Positions 49,109-61,433 of a stretch of 64,000 bases of DNA are shown here, one piece after another. This stretch comes from Cardiocondyla obscurior (Eukaryota > Arthropoda > Insecta > Hymenoptera > Formicidae). The notes under the pieces were generated by a model, which worked only from the letters and a program-made list of their open reading frames with translations, was not told where the DNA came from and did not search any database. The stretch spans positions 2,029,501 through 2,093,500 of the forward strand of contig NC_091866.1 of assembly GCF_019399895.1 (NCBI RefSeq), given 5' to 3'. Positions within the stretch are counted from its first letter, which is position 1. Every line of letters begins with the position of its first letter. Made by a program: the position numbers and the translations under genes.

Positions 49109-50195
49109 AATCTTTGAGCGTTAAAATTGTATATAACTTTACCTCTAATCGCATTACTTTTTGTTGTATTAAATTTAATATAAAGTTCTTTTAATAAGTC
49201 GTTAGATCGAATATAAATTTATTCAGAAAATAAATTTCTTATTTTGCGTATTATTTAATTTGATTAATATTTAATTAAAAGTCTCTTTTTTCGCTCAAGA
49301 CGAAATTAAAAAGTCATTGCTTTTTCTTGAATATAACAAAGAGCGTTGAAAGTGCTGAAATATTAGCAAGCGATCGATTCTGAAAGTTAAGCTATTAATG
49401 ATGTCACAGGATGGTGCTCAAGTTAGGTGCGACTTTTCTCTTAACGTAGATTATCGATGTCCACGTTGCCATAAGTCGAGGCAGCGCGGCGAACGCCAGT
49501 CTGTCGAAGCTTTATAACACTTCTTCCTACAAGCCGTCGAAGCTGCGAGAATCCCCGAACGGCCGTTGCTCGCTAAAACCCTTTTTGCCTTCGCCGATGC
49601 AAGTTTCCCCGACCGCCAATCGACACATGCGATACCGGCAATTTTTTTTCCAAATTTCTAATTTTTAAAGAACTATTAATAATAGTAATAATAACGTCAA
49701 AAATAGCACTTACCCTATATGATAAAAAATGGACATAACGCGACTTACATGAAGAAATCGATGTACGTAACGCAAAAGAGGCAGTTGTTCGAGAAAGGGG
49801 GCGGGAAAGAAGGACAACGATAACTTCCGTATTCGAAAACGTAAACGCCGTGTTTCGTCTGTATACGCCATTTGGAAAGGCATCTGCTGCATCGCCATCG
49901 ATTTACCCCGAGTCGGAATTATTTAAGATGACGTACCGGAATACTCCGTCAGCGTACGCGAAGCGTAGCAACGCTTGAAACAAAGTACGTCGTAAAGTGC
50001 ATTTTCCCTACGCAATACGCGCTTTTGAAAAATGAACGATCCCGACAGACAGGGTATCGGGAGCGCAACCGGAGCCCCTCGGCGTACTCGAGATAATACC
50101 GAGACGACGTCGCATTCGAGATGGAATTCTCTCCGTTCGAATTATGCGCCGGTGTATCCGTCTTGCCAGCCGCATCTGATTTATCTTACGCCGCC

Positions 50196-50217
50196 GATCG
50201 AAATTTCATTAATCTCC
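50196..50217. repeat. dispersed 21-nt repeat, copy 3
   Basis: Differs from copy 1 by one base over 22 and is followed by GAGGCGCGCC, resembling the downstream sequence of copy 1. A looser relative (CGAAATTTCGTTAAT) is at 28986-29000. Confidence 0.65.
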
Positions 50218-50749
50218 GAGGCGCGCCCTCGGCCCCGGCCCGGTTTCCGCGGCGGTCTATCCGCAGGGTGCACGTGCAAGGAGGGGCGCTATCTGGAGGT
50301 CATCCTTTCTCTCGTCGACGTGATTGCTCTCGTGCACCACTTCGTTTTGCCGCCCTCCGCCCTCTCCCACGTCCTGTCCCTCCTAAACGGTCTCTCGCTC
50401 TCCGCCGCCCGCCGCGAGTCTCTTCAAACCTTCATCGTGCTAACGGCGAAGACAAACACTCGCGCGAATTTCTTATGCAGCCGCCGCGCATACAAATGAC
50501 GTGTTTAGAGAGCCGACGGCGGCTCCGGTGTCTGGCAGCCCCGGAGACAGGGGCCTGCAAGAAATCAGGGGGACGAGGAGAAGTTTCGTAGATGCGCGCG
50601 GGGTGCTGCGGAAGGGCAGGGAAGACCGGAAAAAGACCGGGGCTGAAAGTGCTTTCGAGACGAAACGAGGTGACGGTGCCTCCTTACTGATTTCGAGGAA
50701 ACGCGAGGGACGCGGCGGATGAACGTAATCGAGGAATGTCCAGTTGAGT

Positions 50750-53700
50750 TCGCACGTGCGCTCGTTCCCGCTACACGATTTCTATCAGAACGAAGAACAC
50801 GCCCTCATTTCTGTTGTCTCCTAGCTCTCGCCGCTGCGAGATTGTTGAACGGGAGCCTCGCGTTAAAGTGGACGACTGCAAAGTAAATACTACGTACGGT
50901 AAAAAAAAATTTTTTTTATAAATAAAATTATGTAGCTTGATAGAGAGAAAAAAAAAAAATAAAGGCGGCACTGGAAACGAGGGTAACTCTTTCGAAAAGT
51001 GATCATGCCGCGATTTTAATTCAAAGCAACATGAGTAACAAAGCGTAGGAACCAAAAACTTGCATCGCTAGGCTATTTTTGAGCCAGAAAAGCGGCCGAT
51101 TTCATGTAAAAGTAAATACACATTTTCCAACAACTGCGACACAAAGAAAGCGATGCAGTCTGTTTACATCATGTTGCATCGGCGAACTCGCAACGAACTT
51201 CCCCCTAACTTGATAACAACCTCTCGTTCGTTCTGCTTGCGCGAAGTTTGACGAAAGAAGCCCGGTCTATTCGCTTGCATCAAGTTTGTCGGCTCGCGCC
51301 GCTCGTTTGACACAAATTGTTGCTAAAACGAAGTTTTCGTATTTTTCCGCTTCCGTTGATCGCATCCGGCAGCGTTCGCGAAGTAACGTCTCTCGTTCGG
51401 CAATCTGATTATAATTTTACATACGACTGCCTCGCGCACGAAAGTGTTTTATTTCACGTTGAATTGGTTTGATTTATCGTTTTTAACGATTTCCAATAAT
51501 ACCGACGGTGCTTAATCAACTTGTTTATATGTATACTTCGAGAAGCATAGGGAACACGCCGGCGACGTTGTACGTGCGATAAGATAACAGTTAATTAATA
51601 AAAAGCTAATCGATAAAAAATAAGAGCTTTTTCCCGGACGCACGATAAATGTATAAGTACACGTATGGTACACGACTTTTTGCATTTTTTCCGCCGGAGT
51701 TGTACGCTCCGTTTTATTAGATCACGGAATTTGGAACACATGTACGTACGTACGTTATACCAATTTTACAAGGGCGAAATGCACAACGGAAAAAAGCCCG
51801 GAACTCCGCTTTAAGACCTCTTTATTCACCGCGTACATTTCGCTAAAAGGCAAAAATTTGCCGCTAAGAAATGTTGTGTGTATGTACTTGCCATGTTCCG
51901 TCTTCTGCTGAAAGTTCGCGGGCGCTCTTCATTCATTCTCCCGAAGCCCTTGTTCAAGGCGATCAACGAAGATGCATGTGCAACGCGCGCCGAAAATTTC
52001 TTATCGCGCATTTCCCTCTCGACCGAGCGAAGGTTATTTGTTTAGTTAACCGGCATCACGTATAAACGACTCGCTCGTTGAAATTAATATAAATTTCGGA
52101 AAGCTAATTTCGACTAAAAATGGCATAATTAAGACAGCTCGTATTCGTAACGCTGTCAAATTTTTTTTTTTTTTCTAGTATCGGTATGTCGCGTAATTAT
52201 ATTAAGTATAATATTATGCATAAAAGTCAAATAACTTTTTTACAAATTTGCAGAGATAACATATCATTTTTAAATCGCTATAAAAAGCAAAGCTTACTAA
52301 TTTATTTACTCCGCTAAAAATCTTTATGACGTTGCGCACGTGACGTGATTCTTTTTTTATTTACCGTACAGATAAAATACTAAAAAAAACAATGCTTTCT
52401 TTGAAATTGCAAATGTACATAAATTAGAGTGCTATTCATTTATATTTAGGTCAAATTGATTCTATTGCAGACACCTAAATTACAGTCAAAGTAATTAAGA
52501 TTTAAATATGTGTACGCGATTATGATTTATTTACATGTTATATGAAAAGAATTCCTGCAGGGGCCGAGAGGAGTTTAGTTGAAAATATTATTCGGGTCTG
52601 AATATTGTCGCGTTGCACATTGCATGCAGTTTGCTCATTTTATATCAATTCCATTAAACGTACAAACTCCGCGTGCGTTATCGCTTTTCATGAATTTTAA
52701 AAGCCAATGAGAGGGCAGCGACATGCAGCCGCTGCGATGCACAGTTGTAAAGTATATTACAGCTCCAATGTTTAAATGCACGGCGAGGGGGGAATCGGCG
52801 GTATATGTATAATGTATCACTTTACGTGAGAAATCGCGGTCTTCGCGTAATTTACGGTTTACATATAAAACCCCCGCGGCTGTGCTAAAAACCTGGCATC
52901 ACTTCTCGAGCTTTCGTTACCGCTGATTTCGCTATTGAAATCCGCCGTAACGAAATGCGGGGGAAGGTCTGATGCGATTTATCAATTAACTAGTCGATCG
53001 AACGGATCGGTAGACTGGCTTTTCCGTCGCGGCTTATACGGCGACCAATTATCGATTTCGGAGAGGGGCGTGAAGAGGGGGTTAAAAAAAAAAAAAAATA
53101 CTAAACCACTTTTTCGACGACTCGCGCGCGTGCAGCAGTTAAAACGACCGACTGCGTCGCGAAAAACCGTCTCGGAATTTCAGTCCGGTCGCGCATCGCT
53201 TGGCATGCCACATGCCGTGCGCCTCTTGCCGCAGATTACTTCCGCAGGTACTACGAATCGTTAATTTCTTTTTGAAGTTCCACTCGAGCGGCTTCTAATG
53301 GTTAAAAAAAATTTTTTTTTCTTTTCTCGTGATTGCGAGAAAAATCAACGAGTGGCTATTTTGGTCTTAATATATTATATGAAGCTAAATTACCATTAAT
53401 TAAATGTTCTTTCATTTGTAGATAATTCATAAAAATATAAGTTTATTACTGCATCATAAAGAGATTAACGGATCCTTTTTTTATACCTTTGCCTCGCGGC
53501 AATAAAATTACGATAATGAAATTTTCAATACTATCGGCGGATGCGACGGGTACGGTTTCTTTCTTTAAAAACGGTTAATTAATTATTCGACTTATCGCGC
53601 TACTGTAATCAACGTCGAAGCAAAGAAGCCAGGAAACGGCTAAAAATTGGAAATATCCCAATGCCGCGGGGGGTGGAGAGAGAGGTGATGGTGTTATTTA

Positions 53701-54100
53701 ACGTCGGCTTGAAAGAGAAAAAAAAGAGAGGAAAAAAAAAAAAAACGAGGGGGTATATCGGGAAACTAAAAGAAGGGAAAAAAGTTCGTTTTACGTCGCA
53801 GCGATCTAATAACGGGGAAAAAACGCCGTCGGATTAAATGTGACGCGACAGGGCGCCGTTGATAAAATACACCGCTGCATTCGCATGTACGCCACGCGGG
53901 GGACACATACTACGATAATGGAGAAGCATCGCGCGAGGTACGCGCGACACAAATATTTGCACGAGTCCGGCGTTCCATCTAAATATGATCAGCGCTGATG
54001 CATGAGCATTCCGATGTATTACACGCTGTTTCCGCGGGGTTTAGAGCGGCGTGGTCGCGAAATCCCTCCGCCCGCACGGTGCTACATGACGTTATTGTTA
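50750..54100. other. non-genic stretch
   Basis: I see no supported gene. The stretch is AT-rich with short homopolymers (poly-A at about 53081, A-rich at 53719-53745). ORFs are short, and none is bounded by an acceptor and donor. Confidence 0.55.
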
Positions 54101-54113
54101 TTGCGCGGATTTC

Positions 54114-54144
54114 GAGAGCGCTAAACGTCGTTTAGCGTTCTCTC
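54114..54144. repeat. long inverted repeat
   Basis: CGCTAAACG (54119-54127) and CGTTTAGCG (54129-54137) are perfect inverted copies around a single T. Outside them GAGAG (54114-54118) pairs with CTCTC (54140-54144) after a 2-nt bulge. Fourteen base pairs in total. Confidence 0.75.
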
Positions 54145-54606
54145 AATTTTTGCTCTTTCCTTTTTTCCCTCCTGCCCTCCTCGCGTGATCGACCGCTCGC
54201 GCGTCGCATGCATTTTCGCCGTCGCGCCGCGTGCTCTACGAGATTTATCTCTCCCGGACGCTACGACATCCGTCAGCGGTGCGGTAAATAACTCACTCGC
54301 AGGCTCTCGTTAGGTCCCCGACGATGTCGGTTAAGTCCGAAACAAACGTTCGCAACACTCACGAAAGCGTCACGGTTTATATCGCTGCGACGTTTTGTGA
54401 TTTAATGAAAATTACGCTGACGACGTTCCGTCGTAATGTTACGCGACGGTAGAACAAGCCGGTATTTCCGCGGCGTCTACGAATGCACGATCCGAGTATT
54501 CGTCACCGTTATCTCTCACTTGTTATCAGCCATCTCGATTGCTTGGGTGTCGAATAATGACGTTTCCTATCATCAGCGAGCTCGCTACCTCGTGCAGAAC
54601 ACTCGG

Positions 54607-54626
54607 GACCGCGAAATTTCGCGGTC
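54607..54626. repeat. perfect 20-bp palindrome
   Basis: GACCGCGAAATTTCGCGGTC is its own reverse complement, with no loop. It lies about 480 bp from the inverted repeat at 54114-54144 and 570 bp upstream of the first predicted exon of the plus-strand gene model. Confidence 0.85.
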
Positions 54627-54682
54627 GAATTATCGGAATAATTCATAATTAGCATCTTAGAACCGCGGAATTTGCGTGCATT

Positions 54683-54698
54683 ACGCACGCACGCACGC
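54683..54698. repeat. (ACGC)n tetranucleotide repeat
   Basis: Four perfect ACGC units. Confidence 0.85.
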
Positions 54699-55194
54699 AT
54701 ATTGCCGTATTGGCATAATAACTAATTATCGTATGAACTATTTATAATTAATATCATTTCCCCCATATCGTAATTAGCAAATATTTTAAATACAACTGCG
54801 CGATAATTATTAAATTAATGAAGACAGGACAAAAAAATGTAAGCGGAATGAGTTTGCGTTGCAATATGTATGTATATGACAATACGATATTATTAATAAT
54901 CGTTATTAATTGTCGTAAATTGTAATCATGATTTTATTAAATCAACTAAACATTATAGAACGCCGCGTGCCATTTAATTTTGCTTCTCCCACATTAAAGA
55001 AAACTCTCTTACTAACTTTCCGAAATAAACTACGAATGTATGTATCTCATATATTTTGTATAAATATTTTAAACATTTTTATTTTTTCTTTTTTAATATA
55101 ATTTACAAGTACGTTTAATTAATTATATCTTTTTGCGGTAGCTCGACAGTAGTATCCTTAAATATTATCTAACCAGAATTCTTTTTCTGTTTAG

Positions 55195-55327
55195 ATAAAA
55201 GTCTGGAGAAGTGCGTACCATACTCTCGGCGCCGATTATTGAACAACGAACCGCAGCCAGCTCGTCGGCCGTTTATTCCGGAAGTGCTGTTCAAAGACAC
55301 GTGCGGGAAATTTATTATACGAGTTTT
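55195..55327 (+). other. 5' untranslated part of exon 1
   Basis: The acceptor ATTCTTTTTCTGTTTAG ends at 55194, so at least one more exon must lie upstream; I did not find it. The exon is clearly GC-richer than the AT-rich DNA on both sides. In the frame used by the ORF below, a TAA at 55196-55198 closes the frame before the first ATG at 55328, so the coding region starts inside this exon and is not truncated. Confidence 0.4.
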
Positions 55328-56689
55328 ATGAACGGGAGTGCTCGTACAATATCGCGCGAGTGTAAATTCACCCGGTGGCGGTTCTCGCGTGTGTCTTGTG
55401 CGCGGAAGGAAGACTCGACACGACATCCCAGACATTCCGGGAGGAGGAGCAGGTCTCGGAGAGGCCTCATGCTTCGGCGGAGCAACGTTGAGGTATAATT
55501 TCTTTTTTATTTATGTAAAATTCATAATTTACACGAACAACTTTGTCGTTTTGATAATAATTAAAGTAAAAAATATAAATCGTTAATAAAATGAAACATT
55601 TTACATGTTAGAAAAGTTTTATTTACTCGAGAACGTGTTTGTGCAGTAGATAAATTAATATTTTATTTTTAAATTGAAGAGTTAATTAGAGACGCATGAG
55701 AAAAAATTTTTTTCAATAATGGAAATGATCCTGAACGTGTCTACAATTTATATTTTATATTTTTTTGTTACAGAATCATCGTAGCTGCTGGAAACTCCGC
55801 TGCTGCGCATTGAATCGGTGAGTAATCACCATTAATTTTTTCTTTTTTTTATAGATTAGCATTATGGTGTTAGCGTTATTATTCGTATGTTTGTGTATGA
55901 TACGTTGAACGTTTAATACGTAACGATACTAATTATTACCAGTATCAATTAGTATACCAATTAACGCGGCACTTTGAAGATGCTATCGCAGCTATTCCAT
56001 TAACCTTATCATAAATATTAAGTTCCCCCATGCGTGCGCGCTTACAAATATATAAAAGGAAAATGTAGTTCCCTGACTATTTTTCGAACTTTTTAAATAT
56101 AATTGAAAAATACTGCAGAGTCGCACTCGACCCATTCGCTATTACTTCAATTGACTCTAATCAAAATACTTCACCAACGAGTGCCACCGCCGCGATGCTC
56201 GTTATGATGCACTTCGACTGCGTCCAATCGGAAACGTTAATGCCGTCCGATAACGTCGTACTCACAGAGGAACTTTATAGCACGTGCGCCGCTATATTCA
56301 TTCTTTCGACGGGACAAAGACTCGCATTGTAGTATTAATCATAGGTCAAACGACAAATTTATTTTGTAATATTTTGTAAAAATGCGCGCAATCAAAGGTG
56401 AACATTCCCGACTACGTATATTCAACAATGCGCAACCGGGAGATCCGAAATACCGTTGTTATTAAATTTCCCTCGACCATAAATCACCGGCGCGAAATAA
56501 CTTTTGACTTCTGTTAGATACGGAGAGTCCCGAATACCTCCGTTACCTCAAGAGATTGCGATTACCCGGATAACGGCGCCCGCCTTTGCGGATGCTTACT
56601 CGAATCTGGTCGAAAATCTTGAAAGCGCGGGCGCGGGTTCTCGAAGTTGGCGAAACGCAGTCGCGGCTATCAACGAAACTGAAATTTAA
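55328..56689 (+). CDS. three-exon ORF, 126 residues, unknown function
   Basis: Coding exons are 55328-55492, 55774-55817 and 56518-56689 (381 nt in all, TAA at 56687). Splice sites are GAG|GTATAA with TTTTTTTGTTACAG, then ATCG|GTGAGTAA with TTTTGACTTCTGTTAG. The phase carries through both junctions (phase 0, then phase 2, with CGA split across introns 2 and 3). Residues 1-70 are strongly basic and Cys/Arg-rich, with a run HPRHSGRRSRSRRG at about 33-46 that resembles a nuclear-localisation signal. Residues 71-126 are less basic and more protein-like (IPPLPQEIAITRITAPAF at about 76-93). No signal peptide, TM segment or known domain is visible, and I recognise no homologue. The Arg-rich half could be a by-product of reading CpG-rich DNA, so an lncRNA carrying a chance ORF is the main alternative. 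Confidence 0.4.
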
Positions 56690-56990
56690 TCTCCACCTGT
56701 TATCGAGCGTATATAATAGAGTGGCGAAATTGTTCCTGCGTTCCGTCTCTTTTTTTTTTTTTTACCCTCCCCTTCCCCTCACCTCTCCGACAGGCTTCAC
56801 TTCGATTCGCGGTTAATAACTCAAGCTCGCAAGTGGCTCGATTACCTGGCTTGATTTAACGAAAAAGTTTTATGCGGTAAAAGAGGGAAGATTTATCGCG
56901 CTTTCCCGCAAGTTCGCGACGAGCGGGCGTTGCATGACACGTACAACAGCGTCGATAAGCAATAAAAAAGACCACCTCGTTTTATGCTCT
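56690..56990 (+). other. 3' UTR with AATAAA poly(A) signal
   Basis: Downstream of the stop at 56689 the sequence continues without a donor until an AATAAA at 56961-56966, which would place cleavage near 56980-56990. A second, very pyrimidine-rich acceptor ending at 56793 lies inside this region and may mark an alternative last exon. Confidence 0.35.
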
Positions 56991-56999
56991 ATAAAGGAT

Positions 57000-59900
57000 T
57001 ATCGATTTTTCTTGAAAACCCCCGGGTACGTGCGGGTTGGACCGCGATGCGAGAATGAGCGCGAACGGCAAAGTTGGACTTGACATCCTCGCTCGCAGTT
57101 TCGGGATACCGGGGGGGGCCTTTCGGACTATAATTGTAAAGCACACTCGTGCGAGTCCTCTAGCAAGCGTCATCATGTTCCCGAGTCAGCCTGTAATTTT
57201 CGGACCTCAAACGAGAACGAAGCTCGCAATCACTGACGGCCGTCGTCGTCGAGCGAAACTCGCCGTTGTTAGCCTCGAGAAGGCGAATTATCGCTTCGGG
57301 TCACTTTTCCAACACAGAAATACGGTGAGATCGACCGGCAACTATGTGAAGTGCCAGCAGAGGCGATTTATTAACGACCGATAAATTATCGCGAATGTCG
57401 CGGAAGCGCATCAAGCGTGCACCGCGACGAATCAATACGCTTTATTTCGCACGGGAAATATTTGTCGCTCTCCAATAATCGGGAATAATCGAGTTCGCCC
57501 GTAATTATTGCCGCGACGTCGATTTATCAGCCACCCCGCGCGGCGGCGGACCGCGTTCGCTTTCGTGCCGCACTTTTTTCGCGCCGAATGCGGAATAACG
57601 ACCGCGACGAGAGAGGCAGCTATTTTTCGGGACTCTTTTCGTCGCATCTCCGAGAGCGTGCACATTGCAAAAACAAGTAAAAAAAAAAAAAGAGAGAGAG
57701 AATAAAAAAGACAACACGCCCGTCGAAAAGGGGAACTTTATCAGCGGTCGCGCTGAGCGCGGGCGATTGAGAGATTTTTACGCGTTCGCACTCGCACTCG
57801 TGTAGCCGACGAATACAGCCCTCGAGCGATTATTTCTGCAAGCCCGCGGGCACAGGGACTCGGCTCGAAATTGGTAGAATCCATTCGACGAACAAATCGC
57901 GGATTTGATGCTTTGAGGAGGCGAGCCTGTGCTACCACTGACTCAGCATCCGAGTTATCAACTTTCGAAAGCGAGATCGGAACGCAAACGACGAAATTAT
58001 AGCACTTGAAAATTACGTTATAAAATTTTAACGAACAAAAAAAAATACACATAAAAATAAACGGTGATAAAAAATTTATAAGTGTTGCGCGATCGAAAAT
58101 GATTATTCATTAATCGCGATAAATTAATACGAATATATGAGAACCATTAACATTAATAATAACAATTCCTGAAAAAAAAACTGGAGGAATTATTCAAATT
58201 TTCAGAATTTCGCAATTAAAACTCTTTATCCAACAAAATCATAAACTTATAAATGCTAGTTATACCGTTTGCGATAATATTTTTCCTCTGTTTATTGCAT
58301 TTTGAAACATAATATATTTTTTTGGCATTAAAGCAATTTCGACTTTTTAAATTACAACTATAAAACGCTCGTGCATATACAAATGTAAATTAGCTTAGAT
58401 TATTCAATGTTTTAATTTTTAATAAGGAATATTAATGTTTAATTAGATTATTTTAATGTACCAAAGGTGAATTGCGAATTATTACAACGGTGTCACGATT
58501 TATGAATAGTAACGGGCATCTTCATTGTGAATATATTATACAAATTCGTATATGAATATTCCAATTTTCCATATGCCGCAAAATTACGTTTTCAATAACA
58601 GCTGCACAGCTAAACCGTTTATTAAACGCTACGCGGATATGTGTGCGACGTCCCGTGTATTTTTGTGCGTTTAATAATTTTCATAAAAATGTCTATCAAG
58701 CCGCCTTTAATCTTTCCCGGTGACTCCCCGGTTGACGCAAACACTTGTATTTTCATACTTGCTTTCGCGCATCCGCAAAAAAGGGTAGCTAGCAAAACGA
58801 AATTCTTCTCTACCATTCTTTCGGAGGCACAGAGAAGGAGGATTGCAGTTGCGACTCTTTATATCCTTCTTGCAACTTTCGCGCTTCCGCTACTCCCCCA
58901 CGCTCCCCCTTTTCTTTTTTTTCCCTTTTTTTTTTCTTCCTCCTCGCGGAATCCTTCTCCCCGAGAAAAAAGGTCCAAAAGAAGAGAGAAGAGCGTTGCG
59001 ATTAAAAAGTATCGCGCACGGAAGCGCCCCGTCACAAGATCTCTGATGTCCGCGGTTACCTTTGAGTCATAACGACGTAATTTCTATTCATGATCCGTCT
59101 AATGAAAATATAATCGCGTCGGCTATATATATTTGCATCAGCCCGAGTGCCGCTTTATACCGAGTCCCGTCGCCGCTGCCTTTCGCTACGTGGAAAAGTA
59201 TACACGGAGTTAAAGGGTAGATAGCGCTTGACGTTATGAACTGCGCGCTTGCTTTATGCGCCGAGAATGTACGTGGCGCAATGTACGTAGTGCGAGAAAC
59301 GCGCCGGGGTACGTGTCGCAACTTATTAATGGATCAATGACTCGCGCTTTTTTCCGACGATAAATAAATCGAAAGACGGCACCGCGATATTTTTCGCGAT
59401 CCCGTCGCGAGAAGGTTCGGAATTGGCTCGGCGGAAAAAACAAAGAAAATGTTTTTCTGAGTCTATTTCTAATTTCCGCCGCGTATAAAAGAACGCGCGA
59501 AGCGAAGGAAAGAAAGCGCAGCTTTTATATTTAGATTGACGTGAATGTGAAATTTGCGCTTGAGAAGAATTATCTTGTTACTAAGTAAATTAGATATTCC
59601 GTCCTTACAGTTGTCGCGAGCGTATCTACGATCTTCATATTTGTTAAAGTACCATTAGAGCTGCGCTATTGAATTATCTCTGATAAAAGCGCAATTCTTC
59701 TCAGTCACTTCAACGCGAATGTCAAAAAGGCGGTAAAATAATTCAATTCCGATGATAAAAAGAAGTGAAGGTAGGCTTAACAGATTAACGTACGTCAGTA
59801 ACGAGTTTTAAATTGCGATCGCGCGGCACAGTCTCACGTCTAGATTACGATCGCGGGCGCTTTGTCACGTGTTTGCCCGGCTGCATGGAGATCGGCGAGA

Positions 59901-60150
59901 CGTGGAAATTATTGTTCGATAACACTTACTCCGGCGTGGTTCGAGGCGAAAAAGCGTAGATAGAGAGAGGGGGAGGGGAGAGAGAGAAAAAATGGGTCGC
60001 GCGTATAATCGCGATTCGCGCTGCGGTTGTAACGCGGATGCGCTCCCGCCGATGCGGAAAACCAGATGGAATTGGTAAAGCGGCGTGTTCGACTTCTCAC
60101 GAGGCGCGATGACGATTCGCGGCGTCGCACGCGCGGTTTTCACCGTGCCA
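57000..60150. other. mostly non-genic stretch
   Basis: A plus-strand frame from ATG 57055 to a GTGAGA donor at 57325 is open for exactly 90 codons, but it has no recognised homologue and no supporting exon. 57.9-58.6 kb is AT-rich and empty. From 58.8 to 60.1 kb there are pyrimidine- and GA-rich patches and short ORFs only. An octamer word lies at 59131. Confidence 0.5.
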
Positions 60151-60185
60151 CTTTGTCAATCCGTTCTCGCACAAATCGAATCCGT

Positions 60186-60231
60186 GATAATGGAGCGTCG
60201 GCGTTAAACGGATCAAACCGGAGGTAATCCG
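60186..60231. repeat. GATAATGGAGC module, copy 1
   Basis: GATAATGGAGC, then a gap, then TTAAACGGATC and AATCCG. This is the first of three colinear but diverged copies; see those at 60498 and 61434. Confidence 0.6.
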
Positions 60232-60497
60232 GGATCGGCCGGTCGCCTAGCGGAACCGTCTCGACTTGAATTCGCGGCTTTCCGTCGCCTTTTCGCCGAG
60301 CAAAACCACCGCGGAGGACGTTTTCGCTCTCCATCAGCATGATTTCGTTCGAGGACTCTCCGGCGCGAAGGAGAGAGCGTTTGACATCGTTCTTCGAGGC
60401 ACGAACGCAAGATTGCACTTAATCTTTTAAGACCAGCCGCACGAGCAGTCTGAACCGGCGCGTTCACAATTCCGCCGGTGCGGAACAAAGCGGCCGC

Positions 60498-60542
60498 GAT
60501 AATGGAGCATCCGTGTAAACCGATCGGCTTTCGATATAACCG
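60498..60542. repeat. GATAATGGAGC module, copy 2
   Basis: GATAATGGAGC, then TGTAAACCGATC and ATAACCG, in the same order as copy 1 and exactly 312 bp downstream of it. A partial match (AAACCGAT at 60830-60837) lies 313 bp further on. Confidence 0.6.
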
Positions 60543-61283
60543 AGCTTGCGCCGCGAGGCCGCCGTGGCTGCGAATAATTCGCCCGTTCCTCGGACTGCGG
60601 GAGTCGCGCGACGTAAATAGAGATCCTTTTTTTCCCACGGTTACGCGCGTCTCGTTTGATCACGCTGTAATTGCGCGTGCAAATTACAAGCGGCTTGCGC
60701 AGAGAGCGCGCTTAAAGTTACTCGAAGCAGGATATTTTCGCCGGCGAGCAGAGAGAAGCCGCGATGGCGACGCCAACGCCTGTTGTCTCTTGTAACGCGC
60801 ATCGGAATATAAATACGAAATCGCGCGATAAACCGATTTTAAAATTCGCAAAGCCGCACGAACAACGGCGCCGCTATAAATAGTTGTTTTACACGGGCAC
60901 CAAAAAAATATCGCCCGTCACACGCCGCTCGGCGATTAACCTACGGACGTACATAATTTTTGCCGTTCTGAATATTGCCGCGAAAATATGATTGTCATAA
61001 CGTTATCACGCGTTATCACAGCAGGGGAAAAAAAAATCCAGCCGGAATCAGAGGAAAAAAACTGCGAGCTATAATACCGTTATTATACAGAGCTTAAAAT
61101 ATATTTGTTTGACAGTGGATCGCTCGTGTCCACTTGTTCTGTACATTACGTGTTTGTACAGACTTTTATCAGTCGCGCTTCAAATTTCGCCTAAATCTAT
61201 TTAAATAATTTCATAAGTGAGTACGCAATTAATTACAGCCGTGCGCAAATAAAAGTTCGCAGCGAACATTCAAATACGTATTG

Positions 61284-61288
<5 letters not shown>

Positions 61289-61314
<26 letters not shown>
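61289..61314. repeat. poly-A tract
   Basis: A run of 26 A residues. No ORF or target-site duplication shows it to be a retroposon tail. Confidence 0.9.
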
Positions 61315-61433
61315 CTTGCTCGTGACTACGCTTTTCCGCCGGCCGGCGCAATTGTTTTCCGTGCTTTCGACGTCACATATATGGAATACGTCGGTTGTCC
61401 GACATTCTCGAAACGCTCGCTAATCCAGCGGGC

